Origin: Streptomyces sp. NBC_01381
GTDB taxonomy: Bacteria; Actinomycetota; Actinomycetes; Streptomycetales; Streptomycetaceae
Assembly (NCBI RefSeq): GCF_026340305.1
Contig: NZ_JAPEPI010000001.1
Coordinates: 3,658,001 to 3,722,000, forward strand
DNA: 64,000 nt
Direction of reading: 5' to 3'
Below are positions 34,681-43,180 of the stretch, in pieces (position 1 is the first letter of the stretch; each line of letters begins with the position of its first letter). The position numbers and the translations under genes were made by a program. The notes under the pieces were generated by a model. It did no database searches, was not told the origin of the DNA, and worked only from the letters and a program-made list of their open reading frames with translations.

Positions 34681-35948
34681 GGATAGCGCAGATACCGGCG
34701 GCGCATCGCGCGGAAGCCCGCGAGGTCGTCCTGCCAGGCGGCGACCACCTCGTCCGTGTCCGCGCCCGCGTCGATCTGGGTGCGGACCCGGGTGGTGCCC
34801 GTGAGCTTGTCGATCCAGTTGTCCGAGCGCCAGGCGAACCCGCTCCACACCTTCTTGGCGGTCACGAGCAGCGTGATGCCGGTGCGCACCGGGTCGTACG
34901 ACTCCCGGTCGTGGACGTGGAGCTGGACGCCGCCGATCGTCTTGCCCTGGAACTTGGAGAACGTCGGCGCGAAGTACGCCTCCCTGAAGTGCACGCCGGG
35001 CAGGCCGAGTTCCTTGACGGCCGCCGCCCACTTGCGGTCGATGCCCTCCGCGCCCAGGAGCTCGAAGGGGCGGGTCGTGCCGCGCCCCTCCGAGAGGTTC
35101 GTGCCCTCGAAGAGGCAGGTGCCGCTGTAGACAAGGGCGGTGTCGGGCGTCGGCATGTTCGGGCTCGGCGGCACCCACGGAAGGCCGGACGCGTCGTAGA
35201 AGTCCGAGCGCTTCCACCCCGTCATCCGCACGGTCTCCAGCTCCACGGGCCGCTCCAGGAACTCGCCGTTGAACAGGAGCGCGAGCTCCGTCACCGTCAT
35301 CCCGTGCGCCTGCGCGATCGGCTGCCGCCCGACGAACGTCGCGAACTCCTTGTGCAGGACGGGCCCGTACGCGCCGCGCCCCGTCACCGGATTCGGCCGG
35401 TCGAGGACCATGAACCGCTTGCCCGCGAGCTCGGCCGACTCCATGCAGTCGAAGAGCGTCCAGATGTACGTGTAGAAGCGCGCGCCCACGTCCTGGATGT
35501 CGAAGACGATCGTGTCGACCCCGGCCGCGGTGAAGATGTCGGCGAGCGCCCGACCGCTCTTCTGGTACGTGTCGTAGACGGGAAGCCCGGTCGCCGGATC
35601 GTCGTACCGCCCCTCGGAGCCACCCGCCTGCGCCGTTCCCCGGAATCCGTGCTCGGGCCCGAACACCGCGACCAGATCCACCCGCTCGTCGGCGTGCATG
35701 ACGTCCACGATGTGGCGTACGTCCCTGGTGACACCGGTCGGGTTGGTGACCACGCCGACCCGCTCGCCGTTCAGCGGCGCGTACCCGTCGGCGGCAAGGC
35801 GCTCGAAGCCGGTGCGCAGGCGCCGCCCGCCGCCCGAACCGCCCCCCTCGGCCGAAGCGGCGGAAGCGGGGGAGGCCGCGGTCAGGGCGGTGAGGGTGGA
35901 GGCGGCGAGCAGGCCGCGTCTGGACAGGCTGCGTCGGGACAGGTTCAT
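34677..35948 (-). CDS. secreted exo-beta-N-acetylmuramidase NamZ-like (DUF1343)
   Basis: A 423-residue protein with a Tat-type signal, LSRRSLSRRGLLAASTLTAL then TAASPASAASA. The DUF1343 body follows, with VGVVTNPTGVTRDVRHIVDV, VFGPEHGFRGTAQAGG and TIVFDIQDVGARFYTYIWTL, then the C-terminal segments PTFSKFQGKTIGGVQLHV and DPVRTGITLLVTAKK. NamZ removes MurNAc from peptidoglycan fragments during cell-wall recycling. Export by the Tat path fits action outside the membrane on wall debris. Confidence 0.9.
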   Translation of the reverse strand: MNLSRRSLSRRGLLAASTLTALTAASPASAASAEGGGSGGGRRLRTGFERLAADGYAPLNGERVGVVTNPTGVTRDVRHIVDVMHADERVDLVAVFGPEHGFRGTAQAGGSEGRYDDPATGLPVYDTYQKSGRALADIFTAAGVDTIVFDIQDVGARFYTYIWTLFDCMESAELAGKRFMVLDRPNPVTGRGAYGPVLHKEFATFVGRQPIAQAHGMTVTELALLFNGEFLERPVELETVRMTGWKRSDFYDASGLPWVPPSPNMPTPDTALVYSGTCLFEGTNLSEGRGTTRPFELLGAEGIDRKWAAAVKELGLPGVHFREAYFAPTFSKFQGKTIGGVQLHVHDRESYDPVRTGITLLVTAKKVWSGFAWRSDNWIDKLTGTTRVRTQIDAGADTDEVVAAWQDDLAGFRAMRRRYLRYP

Positions 35949-36053
35949 GCAGAGACCTCCGTGAGCGCGGTGGCTGTCATGGCCACGCACGCTAGCGCGC
36001 GGACCCCCGGCGGGGAACGAACCCGGCTGGACGACCCCCTTCCGCCATCGCAT

Positions 36054-36067
36054 ACCGACTGGTTAGT
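36054..36067. promoter_or_regulatory. imperfect ACCGAC-type palindrome upstream of the SDR gene
   Basis: ACCGACTGGTTAGT lies 40 bases before the SDR start. It is a partly degenerate version of the perfect CCGACCAGTCGG palindrome at 41603-41614 at the other end of the same gene group. Read toward the genes, both are preceded by CAT (CATACCGACTGGT). Likely binding site of the TetR protein encoded at 38573. Confidence 0.6.
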
Positions 36068-36106
36068 CTGCGATCACAGCGGAGCCGCAGCCGAAGGAGA
36101 CCGAAC

Positions 36107-36871
36107 GTGGAGACCCTGCAGGACAAGGGAGTTGTCGTCACCGGTGCCGGAGGCGGCATCGGGGCCGCGCTGGCCCGCCGCTTCGCCGCGGCGGGGGCGC
36201 GCGTCGTGGTCAACGACCTGGACGCCGGCAAGGCCGAGGCGGTGGCCGGCGAGATCGGCGCCGTCGCCGTGCCCGGAGACGCCTCCACGATCGTGCCCGC
36301 GGCGACCGAGGCGCTCGGCGGCACCGTCGACGTGTACTGCGCCAACGCGGGTCTCGGATCCGGCGGCTCGGAGGCCGCGCCGGAAGACGTCTGGGCGAGG
36401 GCCTGGGACGTCAACGTCATGGCCCACGTCCGCGCGGCGCACGAACTGCTTCCCGGCTGGCTGGAGCGCGGCAGCGGCCGCTTCGTCTCCACCGTCTCGG
36501 CGGCCGGACTGCTCACCATGATCGGCGCCGCGCCCTACAGCGTCACCAAGCACGGCGCGTACGCCTTCGCCGAATGGCTCTCGCTCACCTACCGCCACCG
36601 GGGGATCAGCGTCCACGCGATCTGCCCGCAGGGCGTGCGCACGGACATGCTCGCCGCCACCGGCAGCGCGGGCGACCTCGTGCTCACGCCCACCGCGATC
36701 GAACCCGCCGACGTCGCCGACGCGCTCTTCGCCGGGATGGCCGAGGACCGCTTCCTGATCCTGCCGCACCCCGAGGTCGCCGAGTACTACCGGATCCGCG
36801 CCGCCGAACCCGACAAGTGGCTGACGGGCATGAACCACATCCAGCAGAAGTGGGAGGCGACGGAGCGGTGA
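36107..36871 (+). CDS. short-chain dehydrogenase/reductase (3-hydroxyacyl-CoA type)
   Basis: A 254-residue SDR with a GTG start. The cofactor loop is VVVTGAGGGIGAALARRFA with NDLDAGKA after strand 2. The catalytic residues are in STVSAAGLLTMIGAAPYSVT and YSVTKHGAYAFAEW (Ser, Tyr, Lys). The closing DAIEPADVADALFAGMAEDR-type segment is normal. It overlaps the acyl-CoA ligase gene by 4 bases (GTGA), so translation is coupled. In this cluster it would act on a hydroxyacyl- or ketoacyl-CoA, the LvaD role in the levulinate pathway. Confidence 0.9.
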   Translation: METLQDKGVVVTGAGGGIGAALARRFAAAGARVVVNDLDAGKAEAVAGEIGAVAVPGDASTIVPAATEALGGTVDVYCANAGLGSGGSEAAPEDVWARAWDVNVMAHVRAAHELLPGWLERGSGRFVSTVSAAGLLTMIGAAPYSVTKHGAYAFAEWLSLTYRHRGISVHAICPQGVRTDMLAATGSAGDLVLTPTAIEPADVADALFAGMAEDRFLILPHPEVAEYYRIRAAEPDKWLTGMNHIQQKWEATER

Positions 36872-38550
36872 GCGACACGTCCTCCAGCGCCTCCATATAC
36901 GACGCCAAGCCCTGGCTCGGCCGCCTCAACGAAGCCCAGCGCGGGCCCGTCGAGCCCGCCGACTCCGTCGTGCACGCCTTCCGGGCCGCCCTCGCCAGGG
37001 CCCCAGAGCACACGGCCCTCGCCTACTTCGACGGACGCCTCACCTACCGCGAGACGGACGCCCTCACCGACTCCGTCGCCGGACACCTGGCCGCGCGCGG
37101 GCTCGCGCGCGGCGACCGGGTCGCCATCCTGCTGCAGAACACGCCGCACTTCGTGATCGCGCTGCTCGGCGCGTGGAAGGCGGGCGCCACGGTCGTGCCG
37201 GTCAACCCCATGTACAAGACGGCGGAGGTCGGGCATGTCCTCGCGGACGCCGACGTGACCGCGCTGATCTGCGCGGACCGCGCATGGGAGACGTATCTGC
37301 GCGAGACGGCCGCCGCTTCTCCCGTACGCATCGTGCTCACCGCCTGCCAGCTCGATCTGCAGAGCCGCGACGACGCCCGGGTGCTCGACTTCGAGCGTCT
37401 GCCGCAGGCCGCCGACGCCGAGGACCTCGTGACGGTCGCCCGCCAGGGACTCCCGGCGCCCACGGACCGTGAACTCGGCCCGGCGGACGTCGCGTTGATC
37501 AGCTACACGTCGGGCACCAGCGGCACCCCCAAGGGCGCCATGAACACCCACGGCAACATCACCTACAACGCCGAGCGGCAGCGCACCGGCTCCGGAATCC
37601 CGGAAGGCGCCTGCTATTTCGCGATGGCGCCGCTCTTCCACATCACCGGCATGGTCGCGCAGATCGCCGGCTGTATCGCCAACGCGGGCACCCTCGCGCT
37701 CGCCTACCGCTTCGACGCGGGAGTCGTCCTCGACGCCTTCGCCGAGCACAAACCCGCGTACACCGTGGGCCCCTCCACCGCCTTCATGGCGCTGGCCGCC
37801 CACCCCTCCGTGACGCGGGAGCACTTCGACTCCTTCGCGATGATCTCCTCGGGCGGTGCGCCGCTGCCGCCCGCCCTGGTGGAGAAGTTCGCCGCGAACT
37901 TCGGGCCCTACCTCCACAACGGCTACGGCCTCACCGAGTGCACCGCCCCGTGCGCCTCCGTGCCGCCCGGCCTCCAGGCACCGGTCGATCCGGTGTCGGG
38001 GACCCTCGCGGTCGGCGTACCGGGGCCGGAGACCGTCGTACGCATCGTCGACGACTTCGGCAAGGACGTCCCTTTCGGGGAGCAGGGCGAGATAGCCGTG
38101 CGCGGCCCGCAGGTCGTCCCCGGCTACTGGAAGCGGCCCGACGCCACCGACGAGGCCTTCCCCGACGGCGAGCTGCGCACCGGCGACATCGGCTTCATGG
38201 ACGCCCAGGGCTGGCTCTACGTGGTGGACCGCAAGAAGGACATGATCAACGCGTCCGGCTTCAAGGTCTGGCCCCGCGAGGTGGAGGACGTCCTCTACAC
38301 CCACCCCGCCGTCCGCGAGGCGGCGGTGGTCGGCGTCCCGGACAGCTACCGGGGAGAGACGGTCAAGGCGTACGTGAGCCTGCGGCCGGGGGCCGAAGAG
38401 GCACCGGAGGCGTTGGCGGACTACTGCAAGGAGCGGCTCGCGGCGTACAAGTATCCGCGGGCAGTCGAGATCCTGCCGGAGCTCCCCAAGACGACAAGTG
38501 GGAAGATCCTCCGGCGGGAACTGCGTTCCCGTACAGACAACGGTCAGTGA
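36868..38550 (+). CDS. AMP-dependent acyl-CoA synthetase
   Basis: A 560-residue ligase, GTG start within the SDR stop. It has the P-loop SYTSGTSGTPKGAMNTHGNI, the GYGLTECTAPCASVPPGL motif, LRTGDIGFMDAQGWLYVVDR with the hinge DRKKDMINASGFKVWPREVE, and the terminal lysine in LPKTTSGKILRRELRSR. It activates a carboxylic acid as its CoA ester using ATP. Chain length is not readable. Position between an SDR and TetR gene suggests it starts the catabolic pathway of this cluster (LvaE-like role). Confidence 0.93.
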   Translation: MSDTSSSASIYDAKPWLGRLNEAQRGPVEPADSVVHAFRAALARAPEHTALAYFDGRLTYRETDALTDSVAGHLAARGLARGDRVAILLQNTPHFVIALLGAWKAGATVVPVNPMYKTAEVGHVLADADVTALICADRAWETYLRETAAASPVRIVLTACQLDLQSRDDARVLDFERLPQAADAEDLVTVARQGLPAPTDRELGPADVALISYTSGTSGTPKGAMNTHGNITYNAERQRTGSGIPEGACYFAMAPLFHITGMVAQIAGCIANAGTLALAYRFDAGVVLDAFAEHKPAYTVGPSTAFMALAAHPSVTREHFDSFAMISSGGAPLPPALVEKFAANFGPYLHNGYGLTECTAPCASVPPGLQAPVDPVSGTLAVGVPGPETVVRIVDDFGKDVPFGEQGEIAVRGPQVVPGYWKRPDATDEAFPDGELRTGDIGFMDAQGWLYVVDRKKDMINASGFKVWPREVEDVLYTHPAVREAAVVGVPDSYRGETVKAYVSLRPGAEEAPEALADYCKERLAAYKYPRAVEILPELPKTTSGKILRRELRSRTDNGQ

Positions 38551-38572
38551 CATCGGAAGGAAGGTGGCGGCA

Positions 38573-39166
38573 GTGGCCAGGACGACGGACGGTGACGGTA
38601 CGCCCGTCCCTCAGCGGCTGCTCGCCGCCGCCACGCGGCTTTTCGCCGAGCGCGGCTACGACCGCACATCGGTGCAGGAGATCGTGGAGTCGGCAGGCGT
38701 CACCAAGGGCGCGCTCTACCACTACTTCGGCTCCAAGGACGATCTCCTGCACGAGGTGTACGCGCGCGTGCTCCGTGTCCAGCAGGAGCGCCTCGACGCG
38801 TTCGCGGACGCCGACGCTCCCATCGAGCAGCGGGTGCGGGACGCGGCGGCGGACGTCGTCGTGACGACGATCGACAACCTCGACGACGCGTCGATCTTCT
38901 TCCGCTCCATGCACCACCTCAGCCCGGAGAAGAACAAGCAGGTGCGGGCCGAGCGCCGCCGCTACCACGAGCGTTTCCGCGCGCTGATCGAGGAGGGCCA
39001 GGAGGCCGGCGTCTTCTCCAAGGCGACCCCGGCGGACCTGGTGGTGGACTACCACTTCGGCTCCGTCCACCACCTGTCCACCTGGTACCGCCCGGACGGC
39101 CCGCTCACCCCGCAACAGGTCGCAGACCACTTGGCGGACCTGCTGCTGAGGGCGCTGCGCCCGTAA
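38573..39166 (+). CDS. TetR-family regulator of the fatty/hydroxy-acid cluster
   Basis: A 197-residue protein. GTG 38573 is favoured because AAGG lies 8 bases before it. The HTH AERGYDRTSVQEIVESAGVT runs into KGALYHYFGSKDDLLHEVYA, typical of FadR/KstR2-like acyl-CoA sensing regulators. It is placed 22 bases after the CoA ligase gene, hence in the same operon. Palindromes before the SDR gene and before the kinase gene are its likely operators. Confidence 0.88.
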   Translation: MARTTDGDGTPVPQRLLAAATRLFAERGYDRTSVQEIVESAGVTKGALYHYFGSKDDLLHEVYARVLRVQQERLDAFADADAPIEQRVRDAAADVVVTTIDNLDDASIFFRSMHHLSPEKNKQVRAERRRYHERFRALIEEGQEAGVFSKATPADLVVDYHFGSVHHLSTWYRPDGPLTPQQVADHLADLLLRALRP

Positions 39167-39169
39167 GGA

Positions 39170-39199
39170 GCGCCCCTTCGGGGCGCCCCGAAGGGGCGC
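39170..39199. terminator. bidirectional terminator between convergent genes
   Basis: A perfect 30-base palindrome with outer arms GCGCCCCTTC and GAAGGGGCGC and inner GGGGCGCCCC. It sits between the convergent TetR and acyl-CoA dehydrogenase genes. It continues into GCGGGGAACTGCGCG, an element repeated (inverted) at about 56.55 kb. Confidence 0.8.
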
Positions 39200-39259
39200 G
39201 GGGAACTGCGCGCCCAGCCACGACGGAGTCGCAGCGACGCACAGTCCCCCGGAAGGCGC

Positions 39260-40492
39260 TTACAGGTACTTCTTAAGCTCCCGCCGCGCCAGCGACCTCT
39301 GATGCACCTCATCCGGCCCATCAGCCAACCGCAACGTCCGCGCCGCCGCCCACAGTTCAGCGAGCGGGAAGTCCTGACTTACACCCCCCGCACCGTGCAG
39401 CTGGACGGCCTGGTCCAGGATGCCGACGACCGTACGCGGCGTCGCGATCTTGATGGACTGGATCTCCGTGTGCGCACCCTTGTTGCCGACGGTGTCCATC
39501 AGCCAGGCGGTCTTGAGCACGAGCAGCCGCAGCTGCTCCACGGCGACCCGGGCGTCCGCGATCCACTCCTGGACGACGCCCTGCTGGGCGAGCGGCTTCC
39601 CGAAGGCGGTCCGTGCCACGGCCCGCTGACACATCAGCTCGATGGCCCGCTCGGCCATGCCGATCAGCCGCATGCAGTGGTGGATGCGGCCGGGACCGAG
39701 CCGCGCCTGGGCGATGGCGAAGCCGCCGCCCTCCTCGCCGATCAGGTTCGAGACGGGGACGCGTACGCGGTCGAAGACGACCTCGGCGTGACCGCCGTGG
39801 TAGTGGTCCTCGTACCCGTACACCCGCATGGCGCGCCGGACTTCGAGCCCCGGAGTGTCCCTCGGGACGAGCACCATCGACTGCTGGCGGCGGATGTCGG
39901 CGCCGTCCGGGTCGGTCTTGCCCATCACGATGAAGACCTTGCAGTCCGGGTTCATCGCCCCGGAGATGTACCACTTGCGCCCGGTGATGACGTATTCGTC
40001 GCCGTCGCGCTCGATGAGCGTGGTGATGTTCGTGGCGTCCGACGAGGCCACCTCCGGCTCGGTCATCGCGAACGCCGAGCGGATCTCACCGGCGAGCAGG
40101 GGCTCCAGCCACTGCTTCTTGTGCTCGTCGGAACCGAACTGGGTGAGCACCTCCATGTTGCCGGTGTCCGGGGCGGCGCAGTTCAGCGCGGTGGGCGCGA
40201 GCTGCGGGGAGCGGCCGGTGATCTCGGCGAGCGGCGCGTACTGGAGGTTGGTCAGCCCGGCGCCGTGCTCGGCGTCGGGAAGGCTGTGCTGGTCTACAAA
40301 GAAAAGGTTCCAGAGGCCCTGCCTGCGGGCCTCGGCCTTCAGCTCCTCCACGATCGGGGGCGTGTCCCACGGAGAGGCAAGCTCGGCCCGCTGCTCGTCG
40401 GCGACCGCCTCGGCCGGGTAGACGTGCTCGTCCATGAAGGCGAGCAGCTTGGCGCGCAGCTCTTCGGTGTGCGCGTCGTAGGCGAAGTCCAT
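39260..40492 (-). CDS. acyl-CoA dehydrogenase, ACAD10/11 (LvaC) type
   Basis: A 410-residue flavoprotein. Marks include FAMTEPEVASSDATNITTLI, GRKWYISGAMNPDCKVFIVM, the VYGYEDHYHGGHAEVVFDRV segment, GPGRIHHCMRLIGMAERAIE and the C-terminal QLHGAGGVSQDFPLAELWAA. The TEPEVASSDATN and GRIHHCMR segments are typical of the ACAD10/11 branch, which acts on phosphorylated 4-hydroxyacyl-CoAs. The kinase gene lies 7 bases upstream, giving a tight two-gene operon. Confidence 0.88.
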   Translation of the reverse strand: MDFAYDAHTEELRAKLLAFMDEHVYPAEAVADEQRAELASPWDTPPIVEELKAEARRQGLWNLFFVDQHSLPDAEHGAGLTNLQYAPLAEITGRSPQLAPTALNCAAPDTGNMEVLTQFGSDEHKKQWLEPLLAGEIRSAFAMTEPEVASSDATNITTLIERDGDEYVITGRKWYISGAMNPDCKVFIVMGKTDPDGADIRRQQSMVLVPRDTPGLEVRRAMRVYGYEDHYHGGHAEVVFDRVRVPVSNLIGEEGGGFAIAQARLGPGRIHHCMRLIGMAERAIELMCQRAVARTAFGKPLAQQGVVQEWIADARVAVEQLRLLVLKTAWLMDTVGNKGAHTEIQSIKIATPRTVVGILDQAVQLHGAGGVSQDFPLAELWAAARTLRLADGPDEVHQRSLARRELKKYL

Positions 40493-40499
40493 GGCGGGC

Positions 40500-41531
40500 T
40501 CAGCCTTCCTTTCGTTCCTGGAGCGTGCTGAGGCCGTGCTCGATGAAGACGGGGACGAGCTCGCCGATGCGGTCGAAGCCCGCGCCGACCGTCTGGCCGA
40601 GCGTGTAGCGGTAGTGGATGCCCTCCAGGATCACGGCGAGCTTGAACCAGGCGAACGCCGTGTACCAGTCGACCGCCGACACGTCGCGCCCCGAGCGCGC
40701 GGCGTACCGCTCGACCAGTTCGGCGGCCGCCGGGTGTCCGGGGGCGCCGGCCGTGGTGCTGATGGGGGAGTCGGGCAGGTCGAGCCGGGTGCTGTACATG
40801 ACGAGCAGGCCCAGGTCGGTGAGCGGATCGCCGAGCGTGGACATCTCCCAGTCGAGGATCGCCTTGATCTTGTCGTCCGGGCCGATCAGGACGTTGTCGA
40901 GGCGGTAGTCGCCGTGCACGACGGTGGCCGCGGGGGAGACGGGCAGCTTGCGGCCGAGCGCCGCGTGCAGCTCGTCGATCCCCGCCAGGTCGCGGTTGCG
41001 CGATGCGTCGAGTTGCTTGCCCCAGCGGCGCAGCTGCCGGTCGAGGAAGCCGTCGGGCCGCCCGAAGTCACCGAGGCCGACCGCCGCAGGGTCCACGGAG
41101 TGCAGATCGACGAGGGTGTCGACGAGGCCGGTGACGGCGGCCCGGGTGCGCTCGGCGCCCAGCGGTGCCAGCTCGTCGGCCGTGCGGTACGGCGTGCCCT
41201 CCACGAAGTCCATCACGTAGAAGGGCGCCCCGATCACGGAGTCGTCCTCGCAGAGCAGCACCGGCGTCGGCACCGGTACGTCGGTGGGGTGCAGGGCGCT
41301 GATCACCCGGTGCTCGCGCTTCATGTCGTGCGCGGTCGCAAGGACGTGCCCGAGCGGCGGCCGCCGCACGACCCAGCGCGTGCTGCCGTCCGTCACGGCG
41401 TACGTGAGGTTCGACCGGCCGCCCTCGATCAGCCGGGCGGTGAGCGGTCCGCCCACCAGGCCCGGCCGTTCGCGGTCCAGATGGCCGCGCAGCTGGTCGA
41501 GATCGAGGCCTGGCGGGTGGTCTGGGCTCAT
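40500..41531 (-). CDS. APH-like phosphotransferase (LvaA / ACAD10-11 kinase domain type)
   Basis: A 343-residue kinase-fold protein. The catalytic loop reads VVHGDYRLDNVLIGPDDKIK and the metal-binding motif AILDWEMSTLGDPLTDLGLL; the N-lobe contains RWVVRRPPLGHVLATAHDMK. HGDYRLDN and LDWEMSTLGDP are the signatures of the kinase domain fused to ACAD in mammalian ACAD10/11 and of bacterial LvaA. The family phosphorylates the 4-hydroxyl of hydroxyacyl-CoAs rather than aminoglycosides. Cotranscribed with the dehydrogenase gene; a perfect CCGAC palindrome lies about 70 bases upstream. Confidence 0.88.
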   Translation of the reverse strand: MSPDHPPGLDLDQLRGHLDRERPGLVGGPLTARLIEGGRSNLTYAVTDGSTRWVVRRPPLGHVLATAHDMKREHRVISALHPTDVPVPTPVLLCEDDSVIGAPFYVMDFVEGTPYRTADELAPLGAERTRAAVTGLVDTLVDLHSVDPAAVGLGDFGRPDGFLDRQLRRWGKQLDASRNRDLAGIDELHAALGRKLPVSPAATVVHGDYRLDNVLIGPDDKIKAILDWEMSTLGDPLTDLGLLVMYSTRLDLPDSPISTTAGAPGHPAAAELVERYAARSGRDVSAVDWYTAFAWFKLAVILEGIHYRYTLGQTVGAGFDRIGELVPVFIEHGLSTLQERKEG

Positions 41532-41602
41532 CTTCGCTCCTGATCGGACGGTCGACGTCGAATGCGGTGCCGGTGGTGTCGGCTGTGCCGCTCTTTATGA
41601 TG

Positions 41603-41614
41603 CCGACCAGTCGG
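41603..41614. promoter_or_regulatory. perfect TetR-type palindrome upstream of the kinase operon
   Basis: CCGACCAGTCGG, a perfect CCGAC-CA-GTCGG dyad, lies 72 bases upstream of the kinase start. Its reverse complement CATACCGACTGGTCGG matches the site before the SDR gene (36054). This links the two convergent operons into one regulon. Confidence 0.7.
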
Positions 41615-41754
41615 TATGTCGTCCAGAGCGCAGCGGGAACGTGATCAGGATCGCGGTCGCGCTCACCACCCCCGGCATGCCGATCCCCCGCCACAGACTG
41701 CCAGTTGGCGTCCGTGCGGGGGAAGGCGGCCGGTCCGTTCGGGGCGCGTGGCCC

Positions 41755-42051
41755 TCAGTGGTCGTCCCAGTGGCCGTCGTGCGGTGCGTGCCGGTGGCCG
41801 TCGTGGAGGTAGTCGACGTGGTCGCCGTGCAGGACCGACGTGTGTCCGCAGCCGTCGCCGTGCCGGTGGTCGTGTCCCTCGTGGATGGCGTGGCCGCTGG
41901 GCTCGCACTCGTCCCAGTGCCCGGAGTGCAGGCGGTGCATGTGGCCGTCGTGCGCGTAGTCGACGTGGTCGCCGTGCGGCACCTCCGGGTGCCCGCAGGC
42001 CGGGCCGTGGATGTGCTCGTGCACCGGGTGCTCGTGATGAAGCTGGGTCAT
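41755..42051 (-). CDS. histidine/aspartate-rich repeat protein, probable metal binder
   Basis: A 98-residue protein with over a quarter histidine. Two HGDHVDY units (HGDHVDYAHDGHMHRLHSGH and HGDHVDYLHDGHRHAPHDGH) are preceded by GPACGHPEVP and GDGCGHTSVL, so the protein is a tandem duplication of one about 40-residue module, each with a CGH. An N-terminal HHEHPVHEHIHGPACGH adds more ligands. No signal peptide is evident, so it is likely a cytosolic zinc, nickel or copper store or chaperone. No metal transporter is adjacent. Confidence 0.8.
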   Translation of the reverse strand: MTQLHHEHPVHEHIHGPACGHPEVPHGDHVDYAHDGHMHRLHSGHWDECEPSGHAIHEGHDHRHGDGCGHTSVLHGDHVDYLHDGHRHAPHDGHWDDH

Positions 42052-42108
42052 GACGGGTACACCTTCTGTGGGAGGGGGTGACCCTCTCAGGCTAGCCCTC
42101 GATGCCCT

Positions 42109-42150
42109 TTTGATGGGGATATGGAAGCCTTGTTGATGTTTCCATCACTT
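42109..42150. promoter_or_regulatory. A/T-rich intergenic region with an inverted repeat
   Basis: ATGGAA and TTCCAT recur as arms around a 13-14 base spacer near 42120-42145, and TGATGGGG / CCATCA form outer arms. It lies between the histidine-rich protein gene (minus) and the oxidoreductase gene (plus). A metalloregulator site is conceivable, but no match to a known Zur or Nur box could be made. Confidence 0.25.
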
Positions 42151-42219
42151 CGCTTCCACTTCGCTTCTGTCACCGCACGACGGCACCCCTCACAAGGGCG
42201 ATTCCACGAAGGCGATCCC

Positions 42220-43155
42220 ATGAAGGCGATCAGCTACCGCCAGTACGGCGGACCCGAAGTTCTCGAGTACGGCGATGTCCGTGACCCGAAGGTCGGCCCC
42301 GACTCCGTCCTGGTGAAGGTCCGCGCCGCGTCCGTGAACCCCGTCGACTGGAAGTGCCGCGAGGGCCACCTCGACGCCATCATCGACCCCGTCTTCCCGG
42401 TGATCCCCGGCTGGGACGTCGCGGGCGTGGTGGTGCAGCCGGGCGCGTCCGTGCCGGAGTTCTCCGTGGGGGACGAGGTCATCGGATACGTACGCGAGGA
42501 CTTCCTCTCCCGCGGCACCTTCGCCGAGTACGTCGCCGCCCCCGTGCGCACCCTCGCCCGCAAGCCGCGCAATCTGACCTTCGAGGAGGCGTCGGGCCTG
42601 CCGCTCGCCGGGCTCACCGCCTACCAGGTGATCACCAAGGCGCTCGCCGTGACGGAGGGCGACGTGGTGCTCGTGCACGCGGCGGCCGGCGGCGTCGGCT
42701 CGCTCGCCGTCCAGCTCGCCCGGCACGCGGGCGCCCGTGTCATCGGCACCGCGAGCGAGTCCAACCACGACTTCCTGCGCGAACTCGGCGCGGAACCGGT
42801 CACCTACGGAGAGGGCCTGGCCGAGCGGGTGCGGGCGCTGGCGGCGGAGGGGGTGGACGCCGCCTTCGACACGGTCGGCGGTGACGCCCTCAAGGTGTCC
42901 GCCGAGGTCCTCGCGCCGGGCGGCCGCCTCGCCTCGATCTCGGACCCCGCGGTGATCGGCCTGGGCGGCGACTACTGCTGGGTGCGCCCCGACGCCGACG
43001 ACCTGCAGCGCTTGGCGCAGCTAGCGGAGCAGGACGTCGTCACGGTCCATGTCTCCGAGACGTTCCCGCTGGAGCGGGCGGCCGACGCGCACCGCCTGAG
43101 TGCGGAGGGCCGCACCCGGGGCAAGATCGTCGTGACGGTGGACTGGACGGACTGA
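42220..43155 (+). CDS. NADP-dependent quinone/enone oxidoreductase (MDR family)
   Basis: A 311-residue zinc-less MDR protein. It opens MKAISYRQYGGPEVLEYGDV, then VNPVDWKCREGHLDAII and GWDVAGVVVQPGASVPEFSV; the Rossmann part is VLVHAAAGGVGSLAVQLARH and AAFDTVGGDALKVSAEVLAP. ATG 42220 with AAGG upstream is chosen over the in-frame ATG at 42121. It resembles bacterial zeta-crystallin-like reductases of electrophilic quinones or enals. Monocistronic by position. Confidence 0.9.
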   Translation: MKAISYRQYGGPEVLEYGDVRDPKVGPDSVLVKVRAASVNPVDWKCREGHLDAIIDPVFPVIPGWDVAGVVVQPGASVPEFSVGDEVIGYVREDFLSRGTFAEYVAAPVRTLARKPRNLTFEEASGLPLAGLTAYQVITKALAVTEGDVVLVHAAAGGVGSLAVQLARHAGARVIGTASESNHDFLRELGAEPVTYGEGLAERVRALAAEGVDAAFDTVGGDALKVSAEVLAPGGRLASISDPAVIGLGGDYCWVRPDADDLQRLAQLAEQDVVTVHVSETFPLERAADAHRLSAEGRTRGKIVVTVDWTD

Positions 43156-43180
43156 AACGGGGCCACCGGGGCTCAGCGGC

